DNA of 64,000 bases from CALGLS01 sp047626155. GTDB taxonomy: Bacteria; Bacteroidota; Bacteroidia; Chitinophagales; Saprospiraceae. The stretch lies in NCBI GenBank assembly GCA_047626155.1, contig JBLHRR010000006.1:1-64000 (forward strand), written 5' to 3'. Positions 17,085 through 25,402 of this stretch are shown here, piece after piece. The translations under genes were made by a program, and so were the position numbers. Each line of letters starts with the position of its first letter. The first letter of the stretch is position 1. The notes beneath the pieces are model-generated. The model had not been told where the DNA came from. It saw only the letters and a list, made by a program, of their open reading frames with translations, and did no database searches.

Positions 17085-18206
17085 ATGTCCGGCTTATATC
17101 TACATATCCCTTTTTGCAAGAAGGCTTGTCATTATTGCAATTTTCATTTTTCCACTTCTGTGAAAAATAAAGGGGCTATGGTTAATGCCATTATTGAGGA
17201 AATAAAACTACACAAAGATTACCTCGAAGATAAAACGCTGAATTCTATTTACTTCGGAGGAGGCACCCCTTCTCTATTAAGCGAAATGGAACTCAATTCG
17301 ATTTTCGAAACCATTCATAAAGTCTATACTGTAGCGGAGGATGCAGAAATAACACTGGAAGCGAACCCGGATGATTTGAATGAAGAGCAGTTAACAGTAT
17401 TGCGTAAGAGCAATGTTAATAGATTGAGTATTGGTGTGCAATCTTTTCATGAAGCGGATTTGTTGTTTATGAACAGGGCACATAATTCAAAAGAAGCTTT
17501 GCACTGTATCAAAGCAGCACAGGATGCAGGTTTCCCAAATTTGACAATCGACCTGATCTACGGCGTACCCGGTATGACAAATGATTTGTGGAAAAAAAAT
17601 CTGGAAATTTTTCAAGGTCTTGACGTTCCACACTTGTCCAGTTATTGTCTGACGGTAGAGGAAGGAACGGCACTACACCATTTTGTAGAAAAAGGAAAAG
17701 CGCCACCAGTAGATGAGCAGAGAGCTGCGCAGCAATTTGAACTACTCATGGATTTTGCGGAGCAACAAAATTATCTTCATTACGAAATTTCGAACTTTGC
17801 AAAAGTAGGACATATTGCAAAACACAACACGGCTTACTGGCAGGGAACTCCATATCTAGGACTTGGTCCATCGGCGCATTCTTACAATAGAACAAGTCGT
17901 CAATGGAACGTGGCCAACAATGCAAAATATATGAAAGCCATTGGAGGAGGTAGACTTCCTTTTGAAAAAGAAGAGCTGGATACAACCAATCAATACAATG
18001 AATATTTGTTGACGCGTTTGCGAACACAGTGGGGCGTGGAGCTGAAAGACCTGGAGAAGATAGCACCGGAATATGTTAATGGTTTTTCTGAGAAAATTGT
18101 AAATTTAGAGCAAGAGGGCTTGGTGATAAAACAAGAAAATACCTGGGTGCTGACTAGAGCAGGGAAATTGTTGGCAGACCGGATTTCGATGGAGTTGATG
18201 GAATAG
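17085..18206 (+). CDS. hemW: Radical SAM heme chaperone HemW
   Basis: This 373-residue protein has the CX3CX2C cluster motif of HemW (Cys11, Cys15, Cys18) right after GLYLHIPF, then YFGGGTPSLL, TLEANPDD, RLSIGVQSF and LIYGVPGMT. The C-terminal domain with YEISNFAK, HNTAYWQGTPYLGLGPSAHSY identifies the HemW (formerly HemN-like) branch, which delivers heme to respiratory enzymes. It does not replace HemN as coproporphyrinogen oxidase. A dispersed hairpin element lies just after the stop codon. Confidence 0.95.
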   Translation: MSGLYLHIPFCKKACHYCNFHFSTSVKNKGAMVNAIIEEIKLHKDYLEDKTLNSIYFGGGTPSLLSEMELNSIFETIHKVYTVAEDAEITLEANPDDLNEEQLTVLRKSNVNRLSIGVQSFHEADLLFMNRAHNSKEALHCIKAAQDAGFPNLTIDLIYGVPGMTNDLWKKNLEIFQGLDVPHLSSYCLTVEEGTALHHFVEKGKAPPVDEQRAAQQFELLMDFAEQQNYLHYEISNFAKVGHIAKHNTAYWQGTPYLGLGPSAHSYNRTSRQWNVANNAKYMKAIGGGRLPFEKEELDTTNQYNEYLLTRLRTQWGVELKDLEKIAPEYVNGFSEKIVNLEQEGLVIKQENTWVLTRAGKLLADRISMELME

Positions 18207-18211
18207 TAGCG

Positions 18212-18274
18212 TTTATTCCTCTAAAATGGTACGGTCGCCGGATACCGAACACCGGTTACCGGAAACCGAATAAA
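18212..18274 (+). repeat. Dispersed hairpin element, GGTACGGTCG core, copy A
   Basis: Short arms TTTATTC (18212-18218) and GAATAAA (18268-18274) enclose a 49-base loop with AATGGTACGGTCG, then CCGGATACCG and CCGGAAACC. The loop matches those at 51731-51779 and 54533-54576, while the arms differ. It lies between hemW and the Ig-like lipoprotein gene. Confidence 0.75.
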
Positions 18275-18403
18275 ATCTAGTTAATGCTATGTTAAAGAAA
18301 GTGATTTTAAGGTAGGCGTTAAAACCATCGGCATCATAAAGCCAAATTAATCGTTAAAATAATAGGGTCGCATTGATTCAAAATACATTCATTGATTCTC
18401 CTT

Positions 18404-20143
18404 ATGTGGAAATATTATAACAATACAATTTCAATCTATCCTTTACTGGCCTGCTATCTCTTTTTTACGGCTTGTGCAAATCCGAGAGCTCCCAATGGTG
18501 GCCCTAAAGATGTTGATCCTCCACAGGTCGTATTGGAAGAGTCTTCTGCGAATATGCAGACCAACTTTACCGGACGATCTTTTGAGCTGACTTTTAATGA
18601 GTGGGTGAAATTAAATGATGTTTTTAATCAGGTGGTCGTCACTCCTCCCTTGGAGCACAAGCCAGATATTAGCTTGAAAAAAAAGACAGTGACTTTTGAA
18701 TTTGATGGTAAAGAAGAGCTTCGGAAAGATGCTACTTATATTATCAACTTTGGGGAAGCGGTTAAAGACTTCAACGTAGGCCTGTCGGCAGAAGACCTTC
18801 GATTTGTTTTCTCTACGGGCGATTACATTGATTCTCTTTCGGTGCAAGGGAAGGTGGTTGATGCTTTTACAGGAAAGGTCGCAGAAGATGTCATTGTGAT
18901 GTTGTATGATAATCTTGCGGATTCGGTAGTGCGCACAGAACGGCCTTTTTATTTTGGTAAAACGTCCAAAAATGGAACCTTCAGAATTGATAATATAAGA
19001 GCAGATACTTTTAAAATATTTGCTTTAGTCGATAAGAACTTCAATTATTTATTCGACATGCCTTCGGAGCAAATTGCTTATCAGGAAGCGCCTTTTATTT
19101 TAACGGATAGTACTAAAGTAAATATTGACTTGGAATTATTCCAAGAGGAACAAGCCTTACGTCTGGTCAGTAAAAGAACCGAACGGTATGGGAAGGTAAC
19201 CTTGAGTTTTAACAAACCGCCTGGGAAAGATTTGAAGTTGAGTTATGATTCTATTTTGCAACGGCAACAAATCGTTTACGAACAAGACAGTCTTCACCTT
19301 TGGTATCAGCCTAAAGATTCTGTTGATTGGTCGCTGTACTTAGAAATTCAACAGGATAGTGTTTTCTATGATACCCTGAAAGTAAAAGCGGGCTCTCCTT
19401 CTGCTTTTTTAGCGAAAGCGAAATTAGAAACGAAAACAGGAAAAGAAGTGGAAGAAAAGCTAAACAATCACAATAGAAACAACCCCATTCCGATTGCCTT
19501 CAATCATCCACTCGCAATTTTAGATACAAACGTTATTGTATTGTTAGAAGATACAACGAAGCTAAGGGTGAAACCTCTATTGGAAATATCAGTGGATACA
19601 TTGGGCTTGCTAAAAGTGCAATATGACTGGGTGGAAAATATGCCCTACGAACTCTTGTTATTACCTGGTGCCGTTACGGACTGGTATGGTTTGCAGAACG
19701 ATTCCATTTTGCTGGCATTCACCATCCCTCCAACTAGTATTTTTGGAAATTTGATCATTAACTTGAAAGGGCTCGAACCTAATATACCTTATCTCGTTCA
19801 ATTGTACAAAGGAGAGGAGCTGATGAACGAAAGCACCGTCCGTGCAGATAGTACTTTTACTAAAAACTACATGGGCTATCCTGCCGCTATTCCACCTGAG
19901 GATCCTGCCTATGAATTACGGATAATAGAAGATAAGGATAACAATGGCAGATGGAGTCCCGGAAATTATTCTTTGAAAACTCAATCTGAAAAGATGTATT
20001 TTCGCAAATTAGGAGAGCTGAGGGGCAATTGGGATATTCCATATGATGTGGATCTTGGGGAAGTAGTGACTCCGCCCCCTCCGAAAGAAGAAAAAGATAA
20101 AAAAGGAAAGGGCAGTTTGAATAGTAAAAAAGGAAGAGAATGA
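18404..20143 (+). CDS. Ig-like domain lipoprotein (SbsA Ig-like type)
   Basis: This is a protein of about 579 residues with a signal peptide and lipobox FFTAC. After the Cys comes the typical Bacteroidota opening NPRAPNGGPKDVDPPQV, then an SbsA-type Ig-like domain (about residues 35-125: FELTFNEWVKLND, VVVTPPLE). Further beta-rich modules follow, with LRIIEDKDNNGRWSPG near residue 510 as in prealbumin-like repeats. The C-terminus is Lys-rich. It is a surface or periplasmic lipoprotein of unknown role. ATG at 18404 is preferred to the TTG four codons earlier. Its stop overlaps the start of lptB, so the two are co-transcribed. Confidence 0.85.
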   Translation: MWKYYNNTISIYPLLACYLFFTACANPRAPNGGPKDVDPPQVVLEESSANMQTNFTGRSFELTFNEWVKLNDVFNQVVVTPPLEHKPDISLKKKTVTFEFDGKEELRKDATYIINFGEAVKDFNVGLSAEDLRFVFSTGDYIDSLSVQGKVVDAFTGKVAEDVIVMLYDNLADSVVRTERPFYFGKTSKNGTFRIDNIRADTFKIFALVDKNFNYLFDMPSEQIAYQEAPFILTDSTKVNIDLELFQEEQALRLVSKRTERYGKVTLSFNKPPGKDLKLSYDSILQRQQIVYEQDSLHLWYQPKDSVDWSLYLEIQQDSVFYDTLKVKAGSPSAFLAKAKLETKTGKEVEEKLNNHNRNNPIPIAFNHPLAILDTNVIVLLEDTTKLRVKPLLEISVDTLGLLKVQYDWVENMPYELLLLPGAVTDWYGLQNDSILLAFTIPPTSIFGNLIINLKGLEPNIPYLVQLYKGEELMNESTVRADSTFTKNYMGYPAAIPPEDPAYELRIIEDKDNNGRWSPGNYSLKTQSEKMYFRKLGELRGNWDIPYDVDLGEVVTPPPPKEEKDKKGKGSLNSKKGRE

Positions 20144-20910
20144 AAAGAATGAAATTAAGAACGGAAAAGCTGGTTAAAATCTACGGCAGCCGAAAGGTGG
20201 TCAAGGAAATATCGCTGGAAGTGAATCAGGGCGAAATCGTCGGTTTATTAGGACCTAATGGTGCTGGTAAAACAACGACTTTCTATATGGTTGTTGGTTT
20301 TATAAAACCCAATGAAGGCAATGTCTTTTTGGATGACAGAATTATTACCGACTTGCCTATGTACAAACGTGCGCAGATTGGTATCGGTTATTTGCCACAG
20401 GAACCTTCAGTGTTTCGTAAACTAACGGTAGAAGATAATATCAAAGCCGTTTTGGAAATGACGAAGCTGTCCAAGGCGGAACAAAAAGATAAGTTAGAGA
20501 ATCTGATTGATGAGTTCCGTTTACACAAAGTGAGGAAGAGCAATGGCGATACCTTGTCTGGGGGAGAGCGGCGCCGTACTGAAATAGCGAGGGCGCTGGC
20601 TACCTCTCCTAACTTTATTTTATTGGACGAACCTTTCGCGGGTATTGATCCTATTGCAGTGGAAGACATTCAATATATTGTAGCTCGCTTGGCTACTAAG
20701 AATATTGGTATTTTAATAACCGACCACAATGTTCAGGAAACCTTATCCATTACAGACCGGGCTTACCTGATGTTTGAAGGAGATATCTTAAAGGCGGGTA
20801 CTGCAGAAGAATTGGCTGCTGATGAAATGGTTCGGAAGGTTTACCTCGGACAAAATTTTGAATTGAAACGAAAAGTTATAGACTTGAATAAAGATGAAAA
20901 GAGTATCTAA
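20140..20910 (+). CDS. lptB: LPS export ABC transporter ATPase LptB
   Basis: This 256-residue ATPase powers extraction of lipopolysaccharide from the inner membrane with LptFG. It has Walker A GPNGAGKTT, the Q-loop in YLPQEPSVFR, signature LSGGERRR, Walker B ILLDEPFAGID and the switch His in ITDHNV. YLPQEPSVFRKL and the FAGIDPIAVEDIQ run are diagnostic for LptB. The start overlaps the preceding stop by four bases (ATGA); a second Met three codons later is possible. The C-terminus is slightly extended (KVIDLNKDEKSI) and overlaps the next small gene by 17 bases. Confidence 0.96.
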   Translation: MKRMKLRTEKLVKIYGSRKVVKEISLEVNQGEIVGLLGPNGAGKTTTFYMVVGFIKPNEGNVFLDDRIITDLPMYKRAQIGIGYLPQEPSVFRKLTVEDNIKAVLEMTKLSKAEQKDKLENLIDEFRLHKVRKSNGDTLSGGERRRTEIARALATSPNFILLDEPFAGIDPIAVEDIQYIVARLATKNIGILITDHNVQETLSITDRAYLMFEGDILKAGTAEELAADEMVRKVYLGQNFELKRKVIDLNKDEKSI

Positions 20911-21187
20911 TTGTATTACATATTGCTTTTTGGCTGTGGTTGTACTTTGCTCGCAAATAGCTTGTTTCGAGGAGCCGATAATTTTGAACAGTCAAGACAA
21001 AAAGTTGATTGACTCTTTATATAATGCAGAGCGAAAAATAATGTTGGTTGAATTGGATAGCCTTTGTGAACTGCATTTTGATGGCCGAGTATCCGCGGCA
21101 GTAGATTCTATAATGACGAAGCGTTTGAAGGAAATTCGACGATTAAAGGGAGCGGGAAATGAATCACTAATAACTGTCGAGAAATGA
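20894..21187 (+). CDS. Small putative lipoprotein
   Basis: This 97-residue protein has a signal peptide and lipobox SQIAC, then an acidic/basic helical body (KLIDSLYNAERKIM, VDSIMTKRLKEIRRL). It overlaps the end of lptB by 17 bases and the next gene by four, so it is translated as part of the same operon. I recognise no domain. Its position suggests an envelope role, possibly linked to LPS export, but nothing in the sequence proves that. Confidence 0.65.
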   Translation: MKRVSNCITYCFLAVVVLCSQIACFEEPIILNSQDKKLIDSLYNAERKIMLVELDSLCELHFDGRVSAAVDSIMTKRLKEIRRLKGAGNESLITVEK

Positions 21188-21564
21188 AAAAAAACAAATA
21201 CATATTTCTTTACTGTTTTCTTGCTTTTGCAAGTGTATTGTTATTTTCTGCCAAAGAATTGCCGACAAGGTCAGGTATGATTCGGGGGGAAGTAGCGACT
21301 CGAATAGCGAAATTTGAGAAGACGACATTAGAAAAATGTACTAGAGATATTTTGGAGCGAGCCGGTGAAATGGCGGACTCCATACTGATTGCTCGCGCCC
21401 GCTTGCAAGTCAATGAGATTGTACCGAAACCAGAGATTCCCTTTCGACCTGAGCGACCTGAAATCAAATTGCCAAAAGACACGACACCAATAGTGCCTAT
21501 TTTCCCAAAAGGGGATACTACCTTTTCCCCAAGAGAAGCGCTTGAGGGAGAGCAGGATAATTAG
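21184..21564 (+). CDS. Small secreted or membrane-anchored protein, unknown
   Basis: This 126-residue protein has an N-terminal hydrophobic stretch, a helical middle part and a Pro/Glu-rich tail (PKPEIPFRPERPEIKLPK). It shares the MKK-hydrophobic-start and small-helical-body design of the preceding gene and overlaps it by four bases (ATGA). The two may be an old tandem pair, though the sequences differ. The stop overlaps the convergent gene's stop by four bases. Function unknown. Confidence 0.6.
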   Translation: MKKNKYIFLYCFLAFASVLLFSAKELPTRSGMIRGEVATRIAKFEKTTLEKCTRDILERAGEMADSILIARARLQVNEIVPKPEIPFRPERPEIKLPKDTTPIVPIFPKGDTTFSPREALEGEQDN

Positions 21565-22337
21565 TTTTCCCTTTTCCCCTCTGCTTCTTTTTGTTGCTTT
21601 TCGAATGTTTCTCTTAGCTTTTTCTTGGTTATTTTAAATTGCGCCTCAGGGTAGTAGTTTGTAAGATTAATGTTGAGTTTTGAAATCATTTTAAAGAAAT
21701 CAGGAGAGACATCTGCCCCTTTTCCGATGAAGGCCGCGAATACGGATGAAGGAGGATAGTTTGCCTTGACGAAGTAAGGGAAAGGTTTTGGCGGTTGCTC
21801 ATTGTCGCTATCCCTGATAATGAAGCCTTCGAAGTTGTTGGTCTCAGATACCGAGCCTTGCCCAAAGCGTACAGAGTAAATTGGCGCATTATGGTCGATG
21901 TTAATGGAGGGGTCAATTTTCAAATCGTTGTCAAGGAAGTACCCAGAGCTTTTCCCAGCTAAAATGTGAACCATAGCGGTATCGTAGAGGATCCTGAGTT
22001 CTGAGAAGTCATAGTGTTCCCCAAGCGCATAAACAATGTCCCCATTCGCCTTCTTTTGTTTTTGCAAGATCTTAGTCCGGTTTTTATTCAGGCGCTTTTT
22101 GGATTTACTACTGAGCCCCTTTTGTCCCAATGCTTTTTCAATGGCGAGAATGTTTTTGTGTTTACTGGAAAGAAGCATGACCAAGGTCCCCTCCTTCAGC
22201 GCTACAATATGCTCTGCCGCTTTGTATTTATTTTTTTTACCCTTGATGATTTGTGCTACGCCATTTTGGCTAGAAGCCAAAAGTACGAGGGAGAATAGAA
22301 TGTATTTGATCGTAGAATAGTATTGTCTTTTGCTCAT
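21561..22337 (-). CDS. Secreted protein of unknown function
   Basis: This 258-residue protein has a signal peptide ending around GVAQ, then a basic helical stretch (KKRLNKNRTKILQKQKK) and a mixed alpha/beta body with no domain I recognise. The C-terminal tail is a charged helix (LRETFEKQQKEAEGKREN). It is convergent with the lptB operon, sharing four bases at the stop codons. Upstream lies a 549-base region with two large palindromic structures. Confidence 0.6.
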   Translation of the reverse strand: MSKRQYYSTIKYILFSLVLLASSQNGVAQIIKGKKNKYKAAEHIVALKEGTLVMLLSSKHKNILAIEKALGQKGLSSKSKKRLNKNRTKILQKQKKANGDIVYALGEHYDFSELRILYDTAMVHILAGKSSGYFLDNDLKIDPSINIDHNAPIYSVRFGQGSVSETNNFEGFIIRDSDNEQPPKPFPYFVKANYPPSSVFAAFIGKGADVSPDFFKMISKLNINLTNYYPEAQFKITKKKLRETFEKQQKEAEGKREN

Positions 22338-22504
22338 ATTGTTTATTAGTAAATCTTTAAAATGCTAAGTAATAACGAAAAATTAACTTAGATGGTCTGA
22401 CTTATTTTTTATGTCGTATTAAATAGAGGCCTTACCATTATACTTTTTATTAAAAAATTAGCAATTTTGCTGCGCTAAATTAAAGCTTTTTAGCGCTTGC
22501 TAGG

Positions 22505-22565
22505 AATGATTTGCACGGAAAAGTCGGATTCCGGCGTTATAACGCTGCCGCTCCACTAAATCATT
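22505..22565. repeat. Inverted repeat with inner 12-bp palindrome
   Basis: AATGATTT (22505-22512) pairs with AAATCATT (22558-22565). The loop holds a perfect palindrome, GCGTTATAACGC (22534-22545). Confidence 0.6.
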
Positions 22566-22671
22566 TCACTAAGATAACCGTAAATAGTAAAATATATTTG
22601 GTTACTCGCTCACGCTTAAGTGGTCTGACAACTCTGATTGAGCTCAAACTTTTTTTTACACAAAAGATAAG

Positions 22672-22756
22672 TTGTTAACCTTTACACTCAATCATTTAGC
22701 TAAAGCACTCTCCCTTAGGGGCGTTAAGCTTTAACTAAATGATTGCAGGTTAACAA
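22672..22756. repeat. Large two-tier hairpin, CACTCTCCCTT core
   Basis: TTGTTAACCT (22672-22681) pairs with AGGTTAACAA (22747-22756), and CAATCATTTAG (22689-22699) pairs with CTAAATGATTG (22735-22745); both are perfect. AAAGC and GCTTT pair further inside. The loop contains CACTCTCCCTT, which recurs in the loop of another large hairpin at 54606-54689. Confidence 0.85.
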
Positions 22757-22886
22757 GTTAATTTCTTGTTGTTACCTACTAGTAAATAACATTTAGACGG
22801 GTTTGAATTTCAACCTTTTTCTCAAAAGGTTCGTTTTTTTTTTGAACCCTGCATTCTTTAAAGAATCACAATAGAATAAATAACTT

Positions 22887-23885
22887 ATGGAACAATCGGT
22901 AGACATCGAAGCACTGAATCAGCAAATTTTTATTGAAAGTGCTTTTATCGAAAGACTAAACGCAGAAACAGCCAAGGTCATCGTTGGTCAGAATCACATG
23001 ATCGAACGTTTATTACTTGGTCTACTTACCAGAGGGCATGTATTGCTGGAAGGTTTGCCTGGACTCGCCAAGACGCTGGCTATTAAAACCTTGGCTACTG
23101 CCATTAACGCAGATTTTAGCAGAATACAGTTTACACCGGATCTCTTACCTGCGGATATTGTAGGTACCATGATCTTTAATCCGAGTAAAAATGATTTTAC
23201 GGTTAGGAAAGGACCTGTGTTTGCCAACTTCGTACTGGCGGATGAGATTAACAGAGCTCCGGCTAAAGTTCAATCGGCACTCCTTGAAGCGATGCAGGAA
23301 CGACAGGTAACCATTGGAAAGGAAACCTTTAAATTGGAAGAACCATTCCTTGTATTGGCTACACAAAACCCTATCGAGCAGGAAGGGACTTATCCGCTGC
23401 CAGAAGCTCAGATGGATCGTTTTATGTTGAAGGTGAAAATTGATTACCCATCTAAAGAAGACGAAAGAGAAATCATACGTCGTAATCTAAATGGAGCGGT
23501 TTACGCTAAAGTTTCTCAAGTGGTAGAGCCAGCTGAAATTATGCGCGCCCGCGAAGTGGTAAAGAAGGTATACATGGACGAAAAGATCGAGCAGTATATT
23601 CTCGATATTGTATTCGCTACCCGTGATCCTAAAAGTTATGGATTGCCCGATTTAGAGCCACTTATTAATTATGGTGGTTCTCCTCGTGCAAGTATCAACT
23701 TGGCATTGGGTTCCAAAGCGTATGCTTTTATACAACGTAGAGGTTATGTTATTCCGGAAGATGTTCGAAATGTTTGTACAGATATAATGAGACACCGTAT
23801 CGGTTTGACTTATGAAGCTGAAGCGGAAAACATTACTCAGGAAGATATAATCAAGCAAATATTGAATGCGGTAGAGGTACCTTAA
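22887..23885 (+). CDS. MoxR-family AAA+ ATPase of the Bat operon
   Basis: This 332-residue MoxR ATPase has Walker A GLPGLAKT, the LLPADIVGTMIF stretch, Walker B VLADEINRAP, the ALLEAMQERQVTIG segment and sensor-1 in ATQNPIEQEGTYPLPEAQMDRF. MoxR proteins act as chaperones with VWA-domain partners, which are encoded just downstream here. In Bacteroides and Francisella the locus supports stress and oxygen tolerance. It is the first gene of the Bat cluster and follows the palindrome-rich region, so the operon promoter is expected just upstream. Confidence 0.95.
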   Translation: MEQSVDIEALNQQIFIESAFIERLNAETAKVIVGQNHMIERLLLGLLTRGHVLLEGLPGLAKTLAIKTLATAINADFSRIQFTPDLLPADIVGTMIFNPSKNDFTVRKGPVFANFVLADEINRAPAKVQSALLEAMQERQVTIGKETFKLEEPFLVLATQNPIEQEGTYPLPEAQMDRFMLKVKIDYPSKEDEREIIRRNLNGAVYAKVSQVVEPAEIMRAREVVKKVYMDEKIEQYILDIVFATRDPKSYGLPDLEPLINYGGSPRASINLALGSKAYAFIQRRGYVIPEDVRNVCTDIMRHRIGLTYEAEAENITQEDIIKQILNAVEVP

Positions 23886-23974
23886 GTTTTAAGCTTCTAC
23901 CTAAGCCAACGGTACTAAAAGTCAAAGCTAAACAGTTCAAATATCCTTTGTTGAAATTTCCAGGAAATACATAT

Positions 23975-25324
23975 ATGTTCAAACAATTTATTTTTATAAC
24001 ATTTCTTTTACTGGTTGGTCTAAACCTAGAAGCACAGACTTCTACTATTGAAAAGTCAGTGCTGCAGTTGTTTGATAAGCCGAATAAGGTACTATGGCTT
24101 CGTCACTACAACGGAGCAATAGACGACATCAATGATGTAAGCATCGTGTTGGCTTATGATGGGAAAATGTGCAGAGGTCGGATGAAATACCTTAAAAGCA
24201 ATCATGAATTTGGATTAGTTGGTTTTATGAAAAATCAATCTATTCGTTTGCTTGAATTGGATGGTCAGTCCAAAGTGTCAGCCTATATAAATGGAAAAAT
24301 GGAAGGAAGGGAATTGCTATTGGATTGGTCTTCGGTAGATAATTCAATTGGAAGTAAATTGGTGTTGCGCCAGACAGAGAAAGAAGTTAAAAAAGGGAAG
24401 TCGGACTGTGGTGGTGAAAAGTGGATACGCACCTTTAGGGGAATGGTAGATGGAGAAGAAGTAGCATTTTTATTACAAAGAGAAACAGAACGTCAACTGC
24501 GTGGACTGGTTTATTTTTCGAAAGAAAAACAGAGCTACGAAATAAAGGGAGAGATGAATAAAGGTAGGGAGGTGAAATTGGAGTTGTTTGATTATCATAA
24601 AAAATCGAAGGGCTTCCTTAGTGGCACATTGACGGATAAAGGAATGATGGAAGCCGTATTTAAAAATCCATATGGTGCGCGGGTGAAAACAGATTTTTGG
24701 CTGCATGAAACGATGGAAGTTGGTTGTATGACTTATGTGGATTATTTAAGTAGCCTTGGTATTTCTTACCCGATTGCAAAAAGCAAAACCTTTAACCGGT
24801 GGATGAAAAAGGTAGTGGCGGAGGAAAAACAGGTCTATGATGACTTTGTTGAAAAAGCACAGAAGTTGGGTACTGAATTTAGCTCGGAAACGAGAGCCTC
24901 TATCCGTAGCTATGGTTGGTATGATATAGATTACCTTTCTATTTACATCATCAGTGGTCGTCTTTGGATTACCAATAGTTGGGAAGAAAGGGGTACAGGG
25001 ATTCCGATTACATTCGATTTAATTAATGGCAAACCGATTACATTAAAAAGTATTTTCAAAAGAGATTTTAATCTTCAGGATTTTATCTGGGCATACCTTA
25101 GCAAAGACATTCAAAACCATCGTTTCTACGATAATTATGATTTTAGAAAATGGTTGTCAACGGCTTCCTTTAAATCATTTACAATACGCCCAGAAGGTAT
25201 TAATTTCAGTACACCTTTTAGCGCCATTTATGGGCAGCAAGAGGTAACGATTCCTTATGAAGAACTGAAAGACGATATGCGAAAGGGGGGGGTGATTTGG
25301 GATTTGGTCGGTTTGGAAGATTGA
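23975..25324 (+). CDS. Secreted protein with C-terminal DUF3298-like domain
   Basis: This is a protein of about 449 residues with a signal peptide ending at NLEAQ. The first 230 residues are beta-rich and unrecognised. The last 150 or so resemble the DUF3298/RsiV-type domain: a helix before SIRSYGWYDIDYLSIYI, then ITFDLINGKPITLKSIF, FTIRPEGINFSTPF and QQEVTIPYEELKD. RsiV-type domains bind ligands outside the cell in some bacteria. ATG at 23975 is preferred to the TTG nine codons earlier. Its place between moxR and the DUF58 gene is unusual for a Bat cluster. Confidence 0.7.
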   Translation: MFKQFIFITFLLLVGLNLEAQTSTIEKSVLQLFDKPNKVLWLRHYNGAIDDINDVSIVLAYDGKMCRGRMKYLKSNHEFGLVGFMKNQSIRLLELDGQSKVSAYINGKMEGRELLLDWSSVDNSIGSKLVLRQTEKEVKKGKSDCGGEKWIRTFRGMVDGEEVAFLLQRETERQLRGLVYFSKEKQSYEIKGEMNKGREVKLELFDYHKKSKGFLSGTLTDKGMMEAVFKNPYGARVKTDFWLHETMEVGCMTYVDYLSSLGISYPIAKSKTFNRWMKKVVAEEKQVYDDFVEKAQKLGTEFSSETRASIRSYGWYDIDYLSIYIISGRLWITNSWEERGTGIPITFDLINGKPITLKSIFKRDFNLQDFIWAYLSKDIQNHRFYDNYDFRKWLSTASFKSFTIRPEGINFSTPFSAIYGQQEVTIPYEELKDDMRKGGVIWDLVGLED

Positions 25325-25370
25325 TCGTTTAGCAGTCGGTCATTAAGGCTCAATTTTTAGTTCATGAATT

Positions 25371-25386
25371 TCGCGTTAGTGGGAAG
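25371..25386 (-). repeat. Arm-less copy of the TCCCACTA core
   Basis: Read on the minus strand this gives CTTCCCACTAACGCGA, nearly the same as the cores at 42445-42460 and 46672-46687. TTAGCAGTCGG lies 40 bases away (25330), close to the TTAGCAGTTGG in the arms at 42427. No matching arms are found here. It sits just before the DUF58 gene. Confidence 0.55.
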
Positions 25387-25402
25387 TTAAAGTTAAAAAA
25401 AA

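Larger units (their letters stand above)
22338..22886. other. 549-base divergent intergenic region with palindromes
   Basis: No credible ORF was found. It holds two long inverted-repeat structures (22505-22565 and 22672-22756), listed separately, and must contain the promoter of the Bat operon near its right end. Confidence 0.6.

Noticed and set aside
20894..21564. Small genes after lptB as LptC/LptA-type partners
   Set aside because: Neither has the LptC or LptA beta-jellyroll pattern or the right length; they are left as unknown envelope proteins.
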